Positions 22,047-33,461 of a stretch of 64,000 nt of DNA are shown piece after piece (position 1 is the first letter of the stretch; each line of letters starts with the position of its first letter). The notes beneath the pieces were generated by a model, which had not been told where the DNA came from, searched no databases, and saw nothing but the letters and a program-made list of their open reading frames with translations. The position numbers and the translations under genes were made by a program. The DNA is from Sparassis latifolia (taxonomy: Eukaryota; Basidiomycota; Agaricomycetes; Polyporales; Sparassidaceae): positions 3,410,001 through 3,474,000 of the forward strand of contig CM031561.1 in the NCBI GenBank assembly GCA_018466975.1. Reading direction: 5' to 3'.

Positions 22047-22586
22047 TTTTGCCAGGGCCTTCGCACAAGGAGGCTTCCGAGAAAATAGCAGGGGTCTTCC
22101 CGGGGAAAAAGAAACATGGCCAGAAAAACTCAAGAGACTTTTCCGGGAAAAGAATGTATTTTTCTGATAAAACTTCCATATATGTTGTATAAAGTTATTT
22201 CTTCAAGAAATATATTGCCTTTGAGTCACAGTTTTTCCCCGGGTATTCCCGTGAGATTTACTTTGTCGCTTTTCTCAGGTTTTTGCCCGGGAAAACTTGA
22301 AACCGTGCAATGTGTCTTGTGAATGTGCAGTGCACACACACACTAGATGACCAAGACATGTCTCACTATCTTACTGTTCACCATCTTAACTTACTGACAG
22401 CCTAAACTGTACAATATTTTTGACAAAACATGCAGAAGTCATAATTAAGATCTGAAACTGTAACTTCAAATTCCAAGGATTGATTTGCAATGAAAATGGC
22501 TGGAAGTGCTGACTTCAGTTATATCTTGCTTACCTCAGTTCTGATTGAGGTCAGGGAAAAAAACATTTTGTCAACCATTATCTCCC
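22047..22586. other. Intergenic region with CCCGGG-centred palindromes
   Basis: Between the two tRNA genes lie four CCGGG-centred motifs flanked by A or T tracts: 22099-22110 (CCCGGGGAAAAA), 22138-22152 (CTTTTCCGGGAAAAG), 22232-22243 (TTTTTCCCCGGG, inverse of the first) and 22279-22296. They could be remnants of an inverted-repeat element inserted downstream of tRNA-Val. No gene is seen. Confidence 0.5.
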
Positions 22587-22681
22587 CTCCCTGACAGGGA
22601 ATCGAACCCTGCTCTCGCGCGCACCAGCTTGGAAGCTGAAACGGTGACAGGCGCGTGTACTGACCGCTATACGATCAGGGA
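22587..22681 (-). tRNA. tRNA-Asp (GUC) with about 21-nt intron
   Basis: On the minus strand, acceptor stem TCCCTGA pairs with TCAGGGA, and the discriminator is G. The D arm is GTATAGCGGTCAGTA, and the T arm CAGGGTTCGATTCCCTG is canonical. The anticodon arm CGCGC-CTGTCA is interrupted after position 37 by about 21 nt before GCGCG. The spliced anticodon is GTC for aspartate. Confidence 0.88.
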
Positions 22682-22761
22682 TTGGATAACGTTGTAGTTC
22701 AATCTATATTTACCAACTGTCGCTCATCGCCCTCAGTCTTCGCACTTTCTTGAACTCTACC

Positions 22762-23648
22762 ATGGCGAACAGAGAATCCGACTCTGAAGATGACCCAGAT
22801 TACCTCCCTCCTGGTGATGCCGGTGAGACAGACTCACAGTGGATCATTGCTTGTGCTAAATTGCATTGTAGAGTCCTCTTCCTCCGATGAGGAACCAGAC
22901 GCGAAGCGTGCTCGCACCAGCTCCCCACAGTCGACGGAGATGAACGAGGCGGACAAACAGTATGTATTATCGATCATAATGATATGTTGCCACTTAGCTG
23001 AATTGCAATAGGGAGCTTTGGGCTGCATTCCAAGCGTCAGTTGCAACGCCTTCTGTGAGGCCTCCGCCGCCCTCGCAGGTCATGGTGAAGATCGTTAAGC
23101 GCTTCAGCTTCGCCGGAGAGGAGGTTACGTGAGTGCCCGCAGGTTCCACTCCTCATTCGATTAGGATTGAGGTAGTCTTATATCCCAGAGAAACCAAAGA
23201 AGTACCGGAGGATTCTGAAGATGCCATGAAGTGGCCCCGCTGGCGACCACCAGAAGGAGAGGATAACACGGTTTATCAGCCGGAGTCATCAGCAGTCCAA
23301 TCCGGAGACACTACTCCGTCGTCCAATGCCACTCAGCCTCCGACTACTCCCACTCCTGCAAAGCCCCCTGTTCCTGCAAAAGCAGCCCCAAAGCGTCCTG
23401 GTCCTCGCAAACCAAAGATCACACTAGCTTCGGCTCCCAGAGCTGCGAAGAAGCTAACGACTCTGGACAAGTCCGCCATGGATTGGCGTGCGCACGTCGA
23501 CACTGAAGGGGCATCAGGCCTCAAGGACGAGCTCGAAGCAAATAGGCGCGGTGGAGGGTATCTCGAGAAGGTTGAGTTCTTGCAGAGGGTTGAAGATCGT
23601 AAGGCAGGTGCCCTGGAAGCGAGCACGTCAAAACGCAGACGAAGGTGA
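22762..23648 (+). CDS. SWC5: SWR1-complex subunit Swc5 (BCNT/CFDP1 family)
   Basis: Swc5 is a subunit of the SWR1 chromatin remodeller that deposits histone H2A.Z. The start at 22762 gives MANRESDSEDDPDYLPPGD, an acidic N-terminus that continues after an intron as ESSSSDEEPDAKRART. Later exons read VRPPPPSQVMVKIVKRFSFAGEEVT and a Pro/Ala-rich linker. The C-terminus is the diagnostic BCNT domain: KKLTTLDKSAMDWRAHVD, then GLKDELEANRRGGGYLEKVEFLQRVE. It ends in a basic SKRRRR, possibly a nuclear signal. The frame is open across three introns of 50-80 nt. The protein is about 240 residues, close to the family norm. Confidence 0.9.
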
Positions 23649-23831
23649 GGGGTACATAGTATATTGGTATCGTGCTGCAGACGTCGTACTGTATTATACA
23701 ACCCTTGCAATAGGGAATTGGGTCCAAAATACGCGGGTACAGATTACAGCGGGAGGCACAGGAAATGCTACAAGGCAATTCGACTTGAAGGGGTACTTAC
23801 ATTGTTACAACTTTTGAAGCGATAGTATTCT

Positions 23832-26155
23832 CTAAGCCGGAGCTTTGCAAACGCGCTTGTGCTCGCTCCAGTGGGATTTCTGACACCCTTGGTCACAGTA
23901 TCTGTCAGACAGATTATTAGTACTGAAAGTAAGCGACAGCAGCTCGACACTTGCCTTGTCTTCGAGCATCCACCGCACTTCCTGAGGACGGCACTCGGGT
24001 TACTGCACCACGAGCAACGGTAGAGGGCGACAGAGTTGGTGTTGATTTTGGGATGTGAGCACCGCTCGGGCTGCGGCGAATCATCATCCACCTTCAGATC
24101 GTCTAGCCATGCAGCTAGATCATCTTCCGCTTTCTCGGCAGAAATACTCTTGTCTTCCGACCCGCCTGTGTCAAACCGGGCGATGACGTCCTTCCATTCC
24201 TCGACTGCTTTCGGGTATAGATCAAAGATCATCTCTTGCGTGAGCCGCATTTGAGTCCTCTTCGGTGGATTCCCCAAGAACTTGCCAAATTGATCAGCAG
24301 TTTCAAGCTTCTTGCGCGCCAGCTGAGCAAATATTCAGAAAGCGCATGCATGCGAGTACGCGAGTTACTCACATCTAGCTCTGCCAGGTTTGTGCTAATT
24401 TCCGGTCCTTGGAGGGCGATAGTCAGGATAATGTACCAGTTGAGAATGATCTGCATATTCCTAGAGTCAGGTGGCGCCTCAGCGATGAAGGTCTTTGCAT
24501 CCTCCAAAGCCGACATCAAGAAGGCTACACCTTCGGAGTAGTCTTTGCCTCCGGCTTTGGCTTCCATGAGGAAGCTGACAGCAAGGTTTCCGGCGTGATC
24601 CACGGCGCGCCACAGCATGTAGTTGCGTACGAAGGGAGTGATGTTCTTGCACTTCAGGCCCTTCTTGACGGACCTCAGACTATGCTTGCTATCTCCACCC
24701 AAGCCGATCGCATAATAAGCATACGCCAAATTCGGATTGCGCTCGATGGCCTTGTTCCCCAGCATGACGACGTCGGGGATGCGCTGCTTGATGATGAGAT
24801 ACTTCAGGTCGACGATATCTGCCATGTCTAAGTCTGACGGGCTACCCTTCTCGCGGAGCGCATTGGCGCATATAGGAAGCGCATCGGTCCACATCTCGAA
24901 CGGCAGACCGATATCCATGGCTTCATATTGTCCGGTACGCTCGTTGAACGCCTGGAACATACCCTCCGCAACCGAAAATTCCGTGCGCACAATGAGCTGC
25001 GACAGCGTTTTTCCTAGAGCGTATAGGTCGCGATCCTGGGCGCATTTCATCATCGCCTTTTGGAAATCGGCTGTCGTACGCAAGATGATAGTCGTGTCGC
25101 ACTTGTCTAGACCGTATTGCATCATGATGTCTCCAAGATTCTGCGGGAAGCGGCGGCTCACGGCCGCTATCATCTTCTGTGGGTCGTAGTAACGAATGTC
25201 GGGCTCCGAGCCAGCATCGTTGAGGCGTATGAGAGCGCCGATAGCATTGCATCGGATAGTGAGGTCATCGCTCCGAAGACATGCCACGAGAAATGTCATT
25301 AACGACGGAATGGCCTTGCAGTCCTTGTAGCAGTGCTGCGTCGCACCGGACAGGAGGCCAAGGGCATGGTCGATCATGTAGTTCGATGCAATTGGTTTTC
25401 GGATGTTTTCTATGGTATCCTGGAGAACGTTATGGATCTTCAGTTCCCTGAATTCCTTTGCAGTGGGTGACTCTTCCACACTGATAACAGCACCGACTGC
25501 ATGAGCTATTGTCACCGTCGCAAGCTCTAGAAGTTTGGCATCATCGCTGTGTTCTCGCATTAGCTCCGAGAGACGGGGAGTTAACTGTGCGATTTCTCTT
25601 CGGGCCTCGCTACCACCATGATGGGTCACGTTGCAAAGCGCCTGCAAAGCAAGGTGGCGAGTATACGAATCATCCAACAGAGGTTTCAATCGTGTTAAGA
25701 AACCTAAATATTCCTCAGCTGCCTCTTCGCAAACACAATTCTTGGGCACACCTGCTTTGAACAACTTGGTTCGCAGGATGGCGTCGGCAGACATCTTGGC
25801 CCAGACACTAACAATCCCCCCAGTCACTTTGACGTTATCCTTATTGGCCAAGAACGCATGGTCAAGCTTAGTTTGAATGGTCCCAAATTTTGCATGGATC
25901 TCTTTCAGTCCGCTGCGCGTGGTGAGGTCTACTCACAAAGGTTCAGATTCTCTCGTCTAATGTTTAGACGCAGGACTGACCTGGAAGTTGAAAGTACTCG
26001 CATATAAAGTCCGCAGTTATGCTCCAGGTTTGCGCATTGTCGATTCCCTCCAAAATCGCGTTATCCGCGCCATCAGCACCGGTGGACTTTAAAGGACGCC
26101 GATCTGCACGAGAACTATGGGCCTTTGGCTTGTTTTTTTGGGTCTTCTTCCCCAT
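23832..26155 (-). CDS. MYND zinc-finger protein with helical-repeat (UNC45/TPR-like) body
   Basis: The start at 26155 opens with the basic run MGKKTQKNKPKAHSSRADRR. After an intron comes a long exon of about 500 codons rich in ARM/HEAT-like helices (HLALQALCNVTHHGG, SDDAKLLELATVTIAHAV, AIGALIRLNDAG). A helical middle follows (NPNLAYAYYAIGLGG). The C-terminus is a complete MYND finger spread over two exons, RCSWC, KCGGCSKTRYC and CQKSHWSEHKRVC, stop at 23832-23834. MYND domains mediate protein-protein contacts, and similar ARM-plus-MYND proteins are numerous in Agaricomycetes without known function. The intron inside the finger (23902-23954) has a GC donor. The gene is divergent from CIA1 with only 196 bp between start codons. 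Confidence 0.85.
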
Positions 26156-26351
26156 GCTAGGGAATAAAATTTGTTCTTGCTGAGTTCCGAACAAGAAGTT
26201 CTGATGATACACGTATATGGTCTATATGAACGTCGTGATCGTGGTCGTGGTCGTTGCGAAGCTGCAGCAGAATCGCGATGCGTCTGGTCAAATCGACTGT
26301 ATCTCGCGTGTCGCGTTTCGGCATTTTCCGCATTAACTTTACTGCCCCACC

Positions 26352-27688
26352 ATGACGGAGGACGAACTTCTGGCTCGAATTGAGCCCGTCGCTCAACTGG
26401 AGGGTATGAAAATAAATATCCACAGATACTCCTGCTTACTTTGGGAGAGCAGGACACGATGATCGTGCCTGGCATGTCGCATGGAACCCCGCACGACCCA
26501 TTCTCGCAACTTGTTCTGCAGACAAGTCCGTGCGCATGTACAGTTATCGCGCAAATCCAAATCCCGAAGACGAAGATTCTCTGTCTTTGACTTTCTCCCA
26601 TATCGCAACAATACCGACCGGTCATGCGAAGACCGTCCGAGCGATCGCCTGGTCACCGTCCGGGAAGACTCTGGCGACAGCATCCTTTGATTCTAACATC
26701 GGCATTTGGGCTCAAGAGGACGATGAAACCGAAGATGAAGATGGTGGCTCGCCTAATGCACAGTGGGAGTGCATGAGCCTGTTAGAAGGACATGAGACAG
26801 AGTGCAAGAGCGTCGCATACTCGAGCTCAGGTAATCTACTTGCCAGTTGCAGTCGTGACAAGACTGTATGGATATGGGAAGGTATGATGTGTAGGCCTCT
26901 CAGATGCAGTTGATGACGACTGATCTGCTTAATGTCCAGTCCATCCCGACTCCGACTTCGAATGTATGGGTGTGCTCATGGAGCATTCTCAGGACGTGAA
27001 ATGCGTCGCTTGGCATCCCACAGAGGAGGTCAGTGTATCCATTGCTCTTTTTTACTTTGCATCTCTCCTCGGCACTCACCATCCCAACATACTCCCAGTG
27101 CAGATCCTCGCCTCCGCCTCTTACGACGATACCATTAAGCTATACATAGACGACCCATCTGAGGACTGGTTCTGCTTTACGACGCTAACCGGGCACGCGT
27201 CAACAGTGTGGTCGCTCGCGTTCTCGCCCGATGGCCAGTTCCTCGCGTCGGGATCGGAAGACAAGACTGTGCGTATCTGGGAGCGCGTGCAGGAACACAA
27301 GTGGGAGTGCGTCAGTGTGCTGGACGGGCACGAGCGAAGCGTGTACTCTGTCACTTGGGGCCGTGGGAAAGGTGCGGAAGAGGGCAGCGTGGGCTGGCTT
27401 GCGAGTACGGGCGGGGACGGTAAGATACTCATCTGGGACATCAGAGTAAGTCCAGATGGTCGCTCTATGGCCCTACATCTGATTTCCCTGTACCTGCAGA
27501 TCTCGGTCTATGCTTCTGGCGGCGGCAAGAGCACGCTGACTCACAGAGTGCTCGCACGTCTCCCTTCTGCGCATGGGGTGTTCGACGTGAACAGCATCGT
27601 GTGGTGCCCGAAGGAGGGTCTCGAGGACGTCTTTGCGACTGCAGGAGATGATGGGCTTGTACGTGTGTGGAAGGTAAACTCACGTTGA
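26352..27688 (+). CDS. CIA1: Cytosolic iron-sulfur cluster assembly WD40 protein Cia1 (CIAO1)
   Basis: Cia1 is the seven-bladed WD40 docking subunit of the CIA targeting complex that delivers Fe-S clusters to nuclear and cytosolic enzymes. The start at 26352 gives MTEDELLARIEPVAQLEG, then after an intron HDDRAWHVAWNP. The WD repeats read in order: ATCSADKSVRMY, GHAKTVRAIAWSPSGKTLAT, GHETECKSVAYSSSGNLLAS with TVWIWE, SQDVKCVAWHPTEE, GHASTVWSLAFSPDGQFLAS with TVRIWE, GHERSVYSVTW with ILIWDI, and DVNSIVWCPK with LVRVWKV. The acidic loop EDDETEDEDGG lies in the second blade. About four short introns are needed. Stop at 27686-27688. Confidence 0.93.
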
Positions 27689-27774
27689 CTCCTAATTTAT
27701 CACAGTCGGAGTAAGTATCTAAGGGAGCGTGCGAGAAGAACGAACACTTTGTATCATTCAATCATGGAACCAAT

Positions 27775-28520
27775 TCAAGTTACTTTCATGTACAGGCGCA
27801 TTGGGCATGAATGTTCCCGCACAGGTCGCTCAGAAATCTCTAGTGTTGTATTGCGACCATAGGCTTGCTGGGAAGTTTCTGATCCATCTGGTGCGTTCAC
27901 TATTTGCGCGACAATCGCAGGCCGTGAGTCCGAAGCCTCATGAATAAGGTTGACAGCGATACTGAGCGGATGATTTGCATAGCACGGTTTTAGAGCAACG
28001 AAATCGGCATAGTGAGTCTGATCCAAGGTGCTGCCAGGTTCACCGCTAGTTTCAATGGCCCGTGGGCCCTGACATCTACTGACTATTCTCGGATCCGTAT
28101 CTCTCTGTCAGCAAACCCTGCAATGTTGGGGATTTCTACCAACTCACAGGTGTTTGGTTTATAACGAACGATGCGCTTCGATTCTTGTTTGTTTCCCATG
28201 GAACATAACATGACCGCAACTTGACGGCAATGCGACATTATTTTCCATACAGTTTTCTCACAGTACGTGCGCCTGTCCAGCCAATCAGAATCTTTTGTCC
28301 GTTCAATCGTTCGGTTTGGATGTTCACGCAGACATCGTTATTAGCTAACGCGCTGTGTTGCCACGGTAGGCATTCCATCATCGTGCCGTGCCTCTCAATG
28401 TGTACGTTCGTCAGGCGTCGCCTATGTTTTAGGTACGCAACCTCATTCTGATGGAAATTTCCGTGGACCCACAAGGGTCGTCGTTGTCGATCGCAGTTCA
28501 TGAATGACAACATGTACGCA
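27775..28520 (-). CDS. Unrecognised gene or gene remnant
   Basis: Two minus-strand stretches look like coding exons. The first, 28238-28513, contains WVHGNFHQNEVAYLKHRR and CVNIQTERLNGQKILIGW. The second, 27775-28026, contains QTHYADFVALKPCYANHPL and AVNLIHEASDSRP, ending MRLYMKVT. A GT donor follows the first at about 28262. Between them are stops in all frames unless an intron of about 150-200 nt is assumed. No family is recognised. The 3' end lies 87 bp from the convergent CIA1 stop. It may extend rightward into the duplicated relics at 28653 and 29304. Confidence 0.3.
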
Positions 28521-28652
28521 ACCGCTACCTTTTTTGGTGGTACAACAACTGAAGAACTCTACAGGCCTATGGTATACTTGTCCGCAGCTCAGCATTCCCC
28601 AGCTATTTCCTGTGTTGGACATGAATAATACGTATATCCATACTAAAATCGT

Positions 28653-28933
28653 CTTGATGACCTGGTCCGAATCGAGTCCGAGCATGTACCGGAGAACAAT
28701 CTGGCGGTGGGGACTGGTCACAATCTGCAGCTTGTTTAGCACTACTGGTCAACGTTAACGGTACAGGCCCATCTTCAAAGCGGGAGTGTCGCAGCTATGG
28801 GGTGCACGATGTAGCGTCTAGAAAATGCAGTTGTCTGGTCTTTCGATAGAAATCAGAACGTGCACGTCATTGCACTCCCTCTCTCAGTCGTCGTGTACCT
28901 GGTCTGTCTTTCCTTCACACCGAGCGGTTGAGA
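28653..28933. repeat. Diverged direct repeat, copy 1
   Basis: Shares an ordered series of blocks with 29304-29640: CTTGATGA..TGGTC, CGGAGAACAAT, CCATCTTC..AG..GGGAGT, CGTCTAGAA, CTTTCGATAGAAAT and CGGTTGAG. On the minus strand it reads IVLRYMLGLDSDQVIKTI. Confidence 0.6.
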
Positions 28934-29303
28934 AGATTATATTGGCTTCGAACACTAGAGTTACCCAGCATGCCATCCCCATCCACGGATGCTCGTGTGC
29001 CTCAATTCAGTCAAGAAAAACAAGGCCTGATCGACCATGCACATGTGCTGTACTTCCTCAAAGACAAGATGAGGTGACCACTGCAGCTGGCAGTCTGGCA
29101 TCGCTCAGGCTCACATTGTTTGATGATTGAACGAGTGTCTGGTTTTGAACAACACGCTCAGCCTGTTGTTGTCTTTTTGAACAGGTAGTCCATCTCTGCA
29201 ACCTATAAATTGTGACGGGTCAATTGCAAGTTATTGAAGTTAGGACTCCTCAAATTTCTCAAACGGGTGGTAAAAGTCTCGCTGGATATTATTTTTACAT
29301 CAG

Positions 29304-29640
29304 CTTGATGAGCTGGTCGGAATCGGATCCGACTCATCCATCCCGGAGAACGATAGTAGAGAACGCTCCGGCGAAGCCTGGGATGATCACAATTTATTCG
29401 ATGCCATTCAGCGTTGTCGACGTTAGAGATACTAGTACTGCCACATCTTCGCGGAGTGGGAGTATGGTAGCCATGAGGCCTGTGCGTAGCCCTCGTCTAG
29501 AATGGTCATTCGATAGAAATATTCGTCAGGAACATGCGTCGCTTAACGTGTACTGCGTACACCTGCTCTCCTCCGAGTCAGAGATTATGATCGTCCTTAG
29601 TCTGTCCTTCCTCCTTTCCTTAACTCAGACCGGTTGAGCA
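29304..29640. repeat. Diverged direct repeat, copy 2
   Basis: Matches copy 1 block by block about 650 bp downstream. On the minus strand it reads IVLRDG, a stop, then VGSDSDQLIKLM, parallel to copy 1. This suggests both descend from one coding exon and that at least this copy is dead. Confidence 0.6.
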
Positions 29641-30011
29641 CCACACACGTCTTCCAGCCAAAACGTCGAACCTCGACGCTCATTCTGCGCAGTCGCGAGG
29701 GTTATCGATATCTGCTTCAACGTTTCTCCGGGTATTATCTGACATGATCATGCTAATCGCATGAACTGCTAGCTACTGTAAGTGTATTATACCATTGCAA
29801 TGCAGTGTTGAGCGTTGGGGCTCGTTCAAACTTACTAGCGACGCAGCAGTCATCGCAGAGCCATCGGCAGCAAGCTTCGAGCGACGGCCCTCCCTTCTCA
29901 GCATTCTCTGGCTTCGGACTCCTGCGCACTGCGCCGTACTAATTGAAGTTTACATAGATCACTCAGCCTGTCTCTTCCCCGCTCACATCACCTTCGTATC
30001 GTACTCCCACA

Positions 30012-33000
30012 ATGCTCAAGCATAAGAAGAATCAACCTACAGCCCAGGAACTATATCGCGCGCGGAAGCAGCGCGAAGAGCAGGAGAGGGAGGCCTATTT
30101 GCCCCGGGGCTGATTAATCACGGGAACACCTGCTTCATGAACTCCACGCTCCAAGGTGTACGTCCACCGCATTCGCGTCCGCTCATCTGACCTTCCGAGG
30201 TATTCACGCTTACTCTCGGTAGCTCCTGGCGACAAAGTTGTTACACAACCTCGTCAACTTCGAGCCCGTTCCGTCTGCCGCGGGGCCATCCGTGCTCGCT
30301 CACCGTTCGCCCCAACTGACGAACGGGCACGGATCCGGTGGGGAGTACGAGCGGTCGTGGGAAGAGGGCATGCCGCTTGGAGACGTCTTTGTGAATGTGA
30401 TGCAGAAGGCGTGGAGTCTGCAGGAGGGTCGGAAGCGGGAGAGTATGAGCCCCAAGTAAGCCTGATAGGGCATAATAACATGATACCCTTGCTGATGGCG
30501 CATTAGAGAGATCCTCACCGGGATCGGGCGCAAGTACGACCAGTACCTTGACTTCCGGCAGCAGGACGCGCACGAGTTTCTGCGCCACATGCTCGATGCG
30601 ATGCGTATGGAGGAACTCGACGTGCGTACTCAATTCTCTCCACTTTCGCGTGTATACTTAGGTTGCTTGTCTCAGATTATCAAGAAGCGCCAACCGCCGC
30701 CAACTAAAGACAAGGCGACGCGATCTCACAAGAAGCGGCACGTGCGATCTCTGCCGTCTGCGACTAAAGTTGTTCTGCCCGAGCAGACGTCACACTCAGA
30801 TCCTTCGATAGCATCTCCGATAGCATCTCCTGCAGCTGCCTCCGTGTCTGCGCCCGCGGAAGAGGACAAGCTAACGTCGTTCGTAGACCTGATATTTGGG
30901 GGGCGACTCGCGAGCATCCTGGTGTGCGAGAAGTGCAAGAAGATTTCTGTGACGTACGAGGACTTCAACGACATCAGCCTGAGCATTAAGCCCGAGGACT
31001 ACGTTAAGGACCGCAGGCGTGACCGCCTGAAGAAACTGGCAAAGAAGCTGCGGTTCTTTCCTCAGCCAGGCTCGGGCTCGACCAGCGACCTGGACGACGG
31101 TGGGCAGAGGCGGCGGTCGTCATCCGTACCCCCTCCAAGTCCACTCAGGAAGAGCATGGAGGCTATTGCGCACGTTCATGAAGAGCCGCCGATACATGAC
31201 GGGCCCCGCCGAGTGAGTTTCGATCATGCAGGACCTGCTGCAGAAGACGCGCGGGACGCGGTGAGGGATATGGCAGGAGACAAGGTTGAGGCAACAGCTG
31301 AAGCGGCCGAGAAAAAAGAGGACGCGAATTGGGAGGTCACAGACGCTGTAGATGCGACGGAGAACGCTCTCAAGGATAAGGCTGATGGCGGGCAGGGGAA
31401 GGAGAAGAAAGAGAAGGAGGATCCGTGGGGTAAATTGGGACGACGAATCAGCATGAGGGTGAGTCGGAGGATGCGGGAGCTGGGAAGCCCCAGCCACTCG
31501 GTCGAACGGGGAAGAAGAACAGGATCTAATGATGCAGTCCGATTTTTGGCCAAAAAGGACAAATCTGCGCGTTCCTCTCTTGCACCAACCCCTGTGAACG
31601 AGCGCGATACCGACAACGATACATCTGATGCTCCGGTCAGGCATAGCGCCCCGCTCTCGCCGGTTTTGACCCCGCTATCTTCTCCTCATACAGGCACGGC
31701 GACATTGGCCCAAACCGCGCCTATCAAGCGGACGCACTCGGACGCGCCGTTCACCCCGCGAAGATCGAGGTCGCCCGTTCCTCCCAAGCTTTCCAACGGA
31801 GAGACCGCGTATCTGCGTCGAATCCTGGCGGACGTCAATACCTTATCCACGAACCCAAACCCATTCTCTATGCTGCAGCAGGCTCTGACATCTACGCACT
31901 ACGGGGTGGGCCCATCCTCCTCTGCGTCTGCTGCACACGCTCTCTGGGTGAGGATGGGTCATCTCCCGGGGGTTGTCGAGTGTCTCCGGATGTTCACCGC
32001 CGTCGAAGTGCTCGATGGCGAGAATATGGTAGGCTGCCATCGATGCTGGAAGATCGCAAATGGATGCTACAAGTTGGCGCACCGCGACGAGCTTGTCGGC
32101 GAGGACGCAGACAGCGAGAGTGAGGAGAGTGAAGCGAGCGAAGGGAAGCTAGAAGGCAACATAATGGCGCCGAATATCACACAGAGAGTACGCTCCTTGG
32201 ACGCAGACGAAGGACCGCTATTATCGTCTCCCGATATGTCTACTGGCGGCGTATCACCTGCGTCGACATCAGCGATTTCTATGAGCGTGACATCGGACTC
32301 GGAGTATGTGAACGATACCAAGTCGGTATCGACTGCGCCTTCCACTGTCGACATCACGCTGTTGCCAAATGGGGATGTTTTTCTTTCTCCTGAAGCCTCT
32401 TCTCTAGCAACGTACAGTGGTATTCCAATCCCATCAATATCTACGACCGCACCGGAGTTGCCACACTCTACCTCTCAGATGGCTGTGGCCACCCAGTTAT
32501 CTGAGGCCGACCAGAGCAGGCCACCTAGCTCGCTCGATGCTCCGACTTCGACGGATACATTGCTCACTCCAAAGAGGCACCCACGTTCGCAGCGGAAGGA
32601 CGCCGCCTCCGGCGAGAGTGACAGCTTGGATGACAGCGATGACTCCGGTTCCTTGAGCGACACTTCAGCTAATACATCCGCATTCTCCGATGTATCTCCT
32701 GCTGCATCTCCTTTGGCTTCTCCGACAGTCTCCCCAAGAGCTTCTGTCGAAAATTTGCAATCGTCCGCGTCTCCTTCGGCGGTTCGGCTGAAGACGCTGG
32801 ACGGGACGTCATCTCCTCAGGTGCCGCGTTCCAAGCAGGTCATTCCGCGACGAATGTACAAACGCTACCTCATCGCGACCCCTCCTCCGGTTTTAGTCGT
32901 GCACCTCAAGCGATTCCAGCAGGTCTCGAAGTTGCACGCTATGTCATTCTCGGGTGGATTCAAGAAGCTCGACCACTTTGTGGCGTTTCCGGAAGAGCTG

Positions 33001-33461
33001 GACCTTGGGCCATTCGTCGCGCCAAAGAAGGAAGACTTCGTGCTGAAGGGGAAGGGCACAAGGCGTACTCCCAACGGTGTGATAAAAGGGACCGAACGCT
33101 GTATGTACCGCCTCTATGCCGTCGTGGTGCATATAGGCAATATGGTACGTATTCTGTCTACTTTTCGTTCACTCATACATTTTCCACTCATACATTCCGA
33201 TAGTTGGGCGGACACTACATTGCATACACAGCTCTATCATCGCCAAACGCGGCTCCCCCTCCGCCGACACCCCCAGCAGACTCGAATTCTCCAACCCTCT
33301 CGACCACTGCGCCAACGAAGCCCATGGGCTCCGAATACCAGGTAAAGTCCACGAAAAGTCCGAGACAGTGGGCGTATATCAGCGATACTGTCGTCCGGCT
33401 CACCACTTTAGAAGAGGTACTCAAGGCGAAGGCTTATATCTGCATGTACGAGCGCATATAA
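30012..33461 (+). CDS. Ubiquitin-specific protease (USP family), frameshifted before the Cys box
   Basis: USP cysteine proteases remove ubiquitin from substrates. The start at 30012 gives MLKHKKNQPTAQELYRARKQ. The Cys box GLINHGNTCFMNSTLQGL follows at about 30107-30160, but in a different frame. The native frame stops at TGA 30111-30113, and no intron fits. Downstream, all spliced in one frame, are FRQQDAHEFLRHMLDAM, the zinc-ribbon-like CEKCKKISVTYEDF, a long Ser/acidic insertion of about 500 residues, VLVVHLKRFQ, and the His box LGGHYIAYT after the intron at 33147-33203. WAYISDTVVR and YICMYERI close the gene at 33461. One missing base at CCCCGGGG would explain the break. The catalytic Cys and His are both present. 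The long disordered insert between Cys and His boxes resembles yeast Ubp-type enzymes with variable inserts. Confidence 0.88.

Larger units (their letters stand above)
28521..30011. other. Gene-poor region with two diverged copies of one sequence
   Basis: Two related stretches lie at 28653-28933 and 29304-29640 (see repeat entries). Between and around them no intact gene is seen. Confidence 0.5.

Noticed and set aside
21886..22167. 93-codon plus-strand open frame
   Set aside because: It reads straight through the tRNA-Val gene.
31120..31644. 174-codon minus-strand open frame inside the USP gene
   Set aside because: Antisense to the disordered insert of the ubiquitin protease; no motif.
33342..33368. 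Possible 27-nt intron in the USP C-terminus
   Set aside because: It would be far shorter than any other intron here and the sequence reads through in frame with sensible residues.
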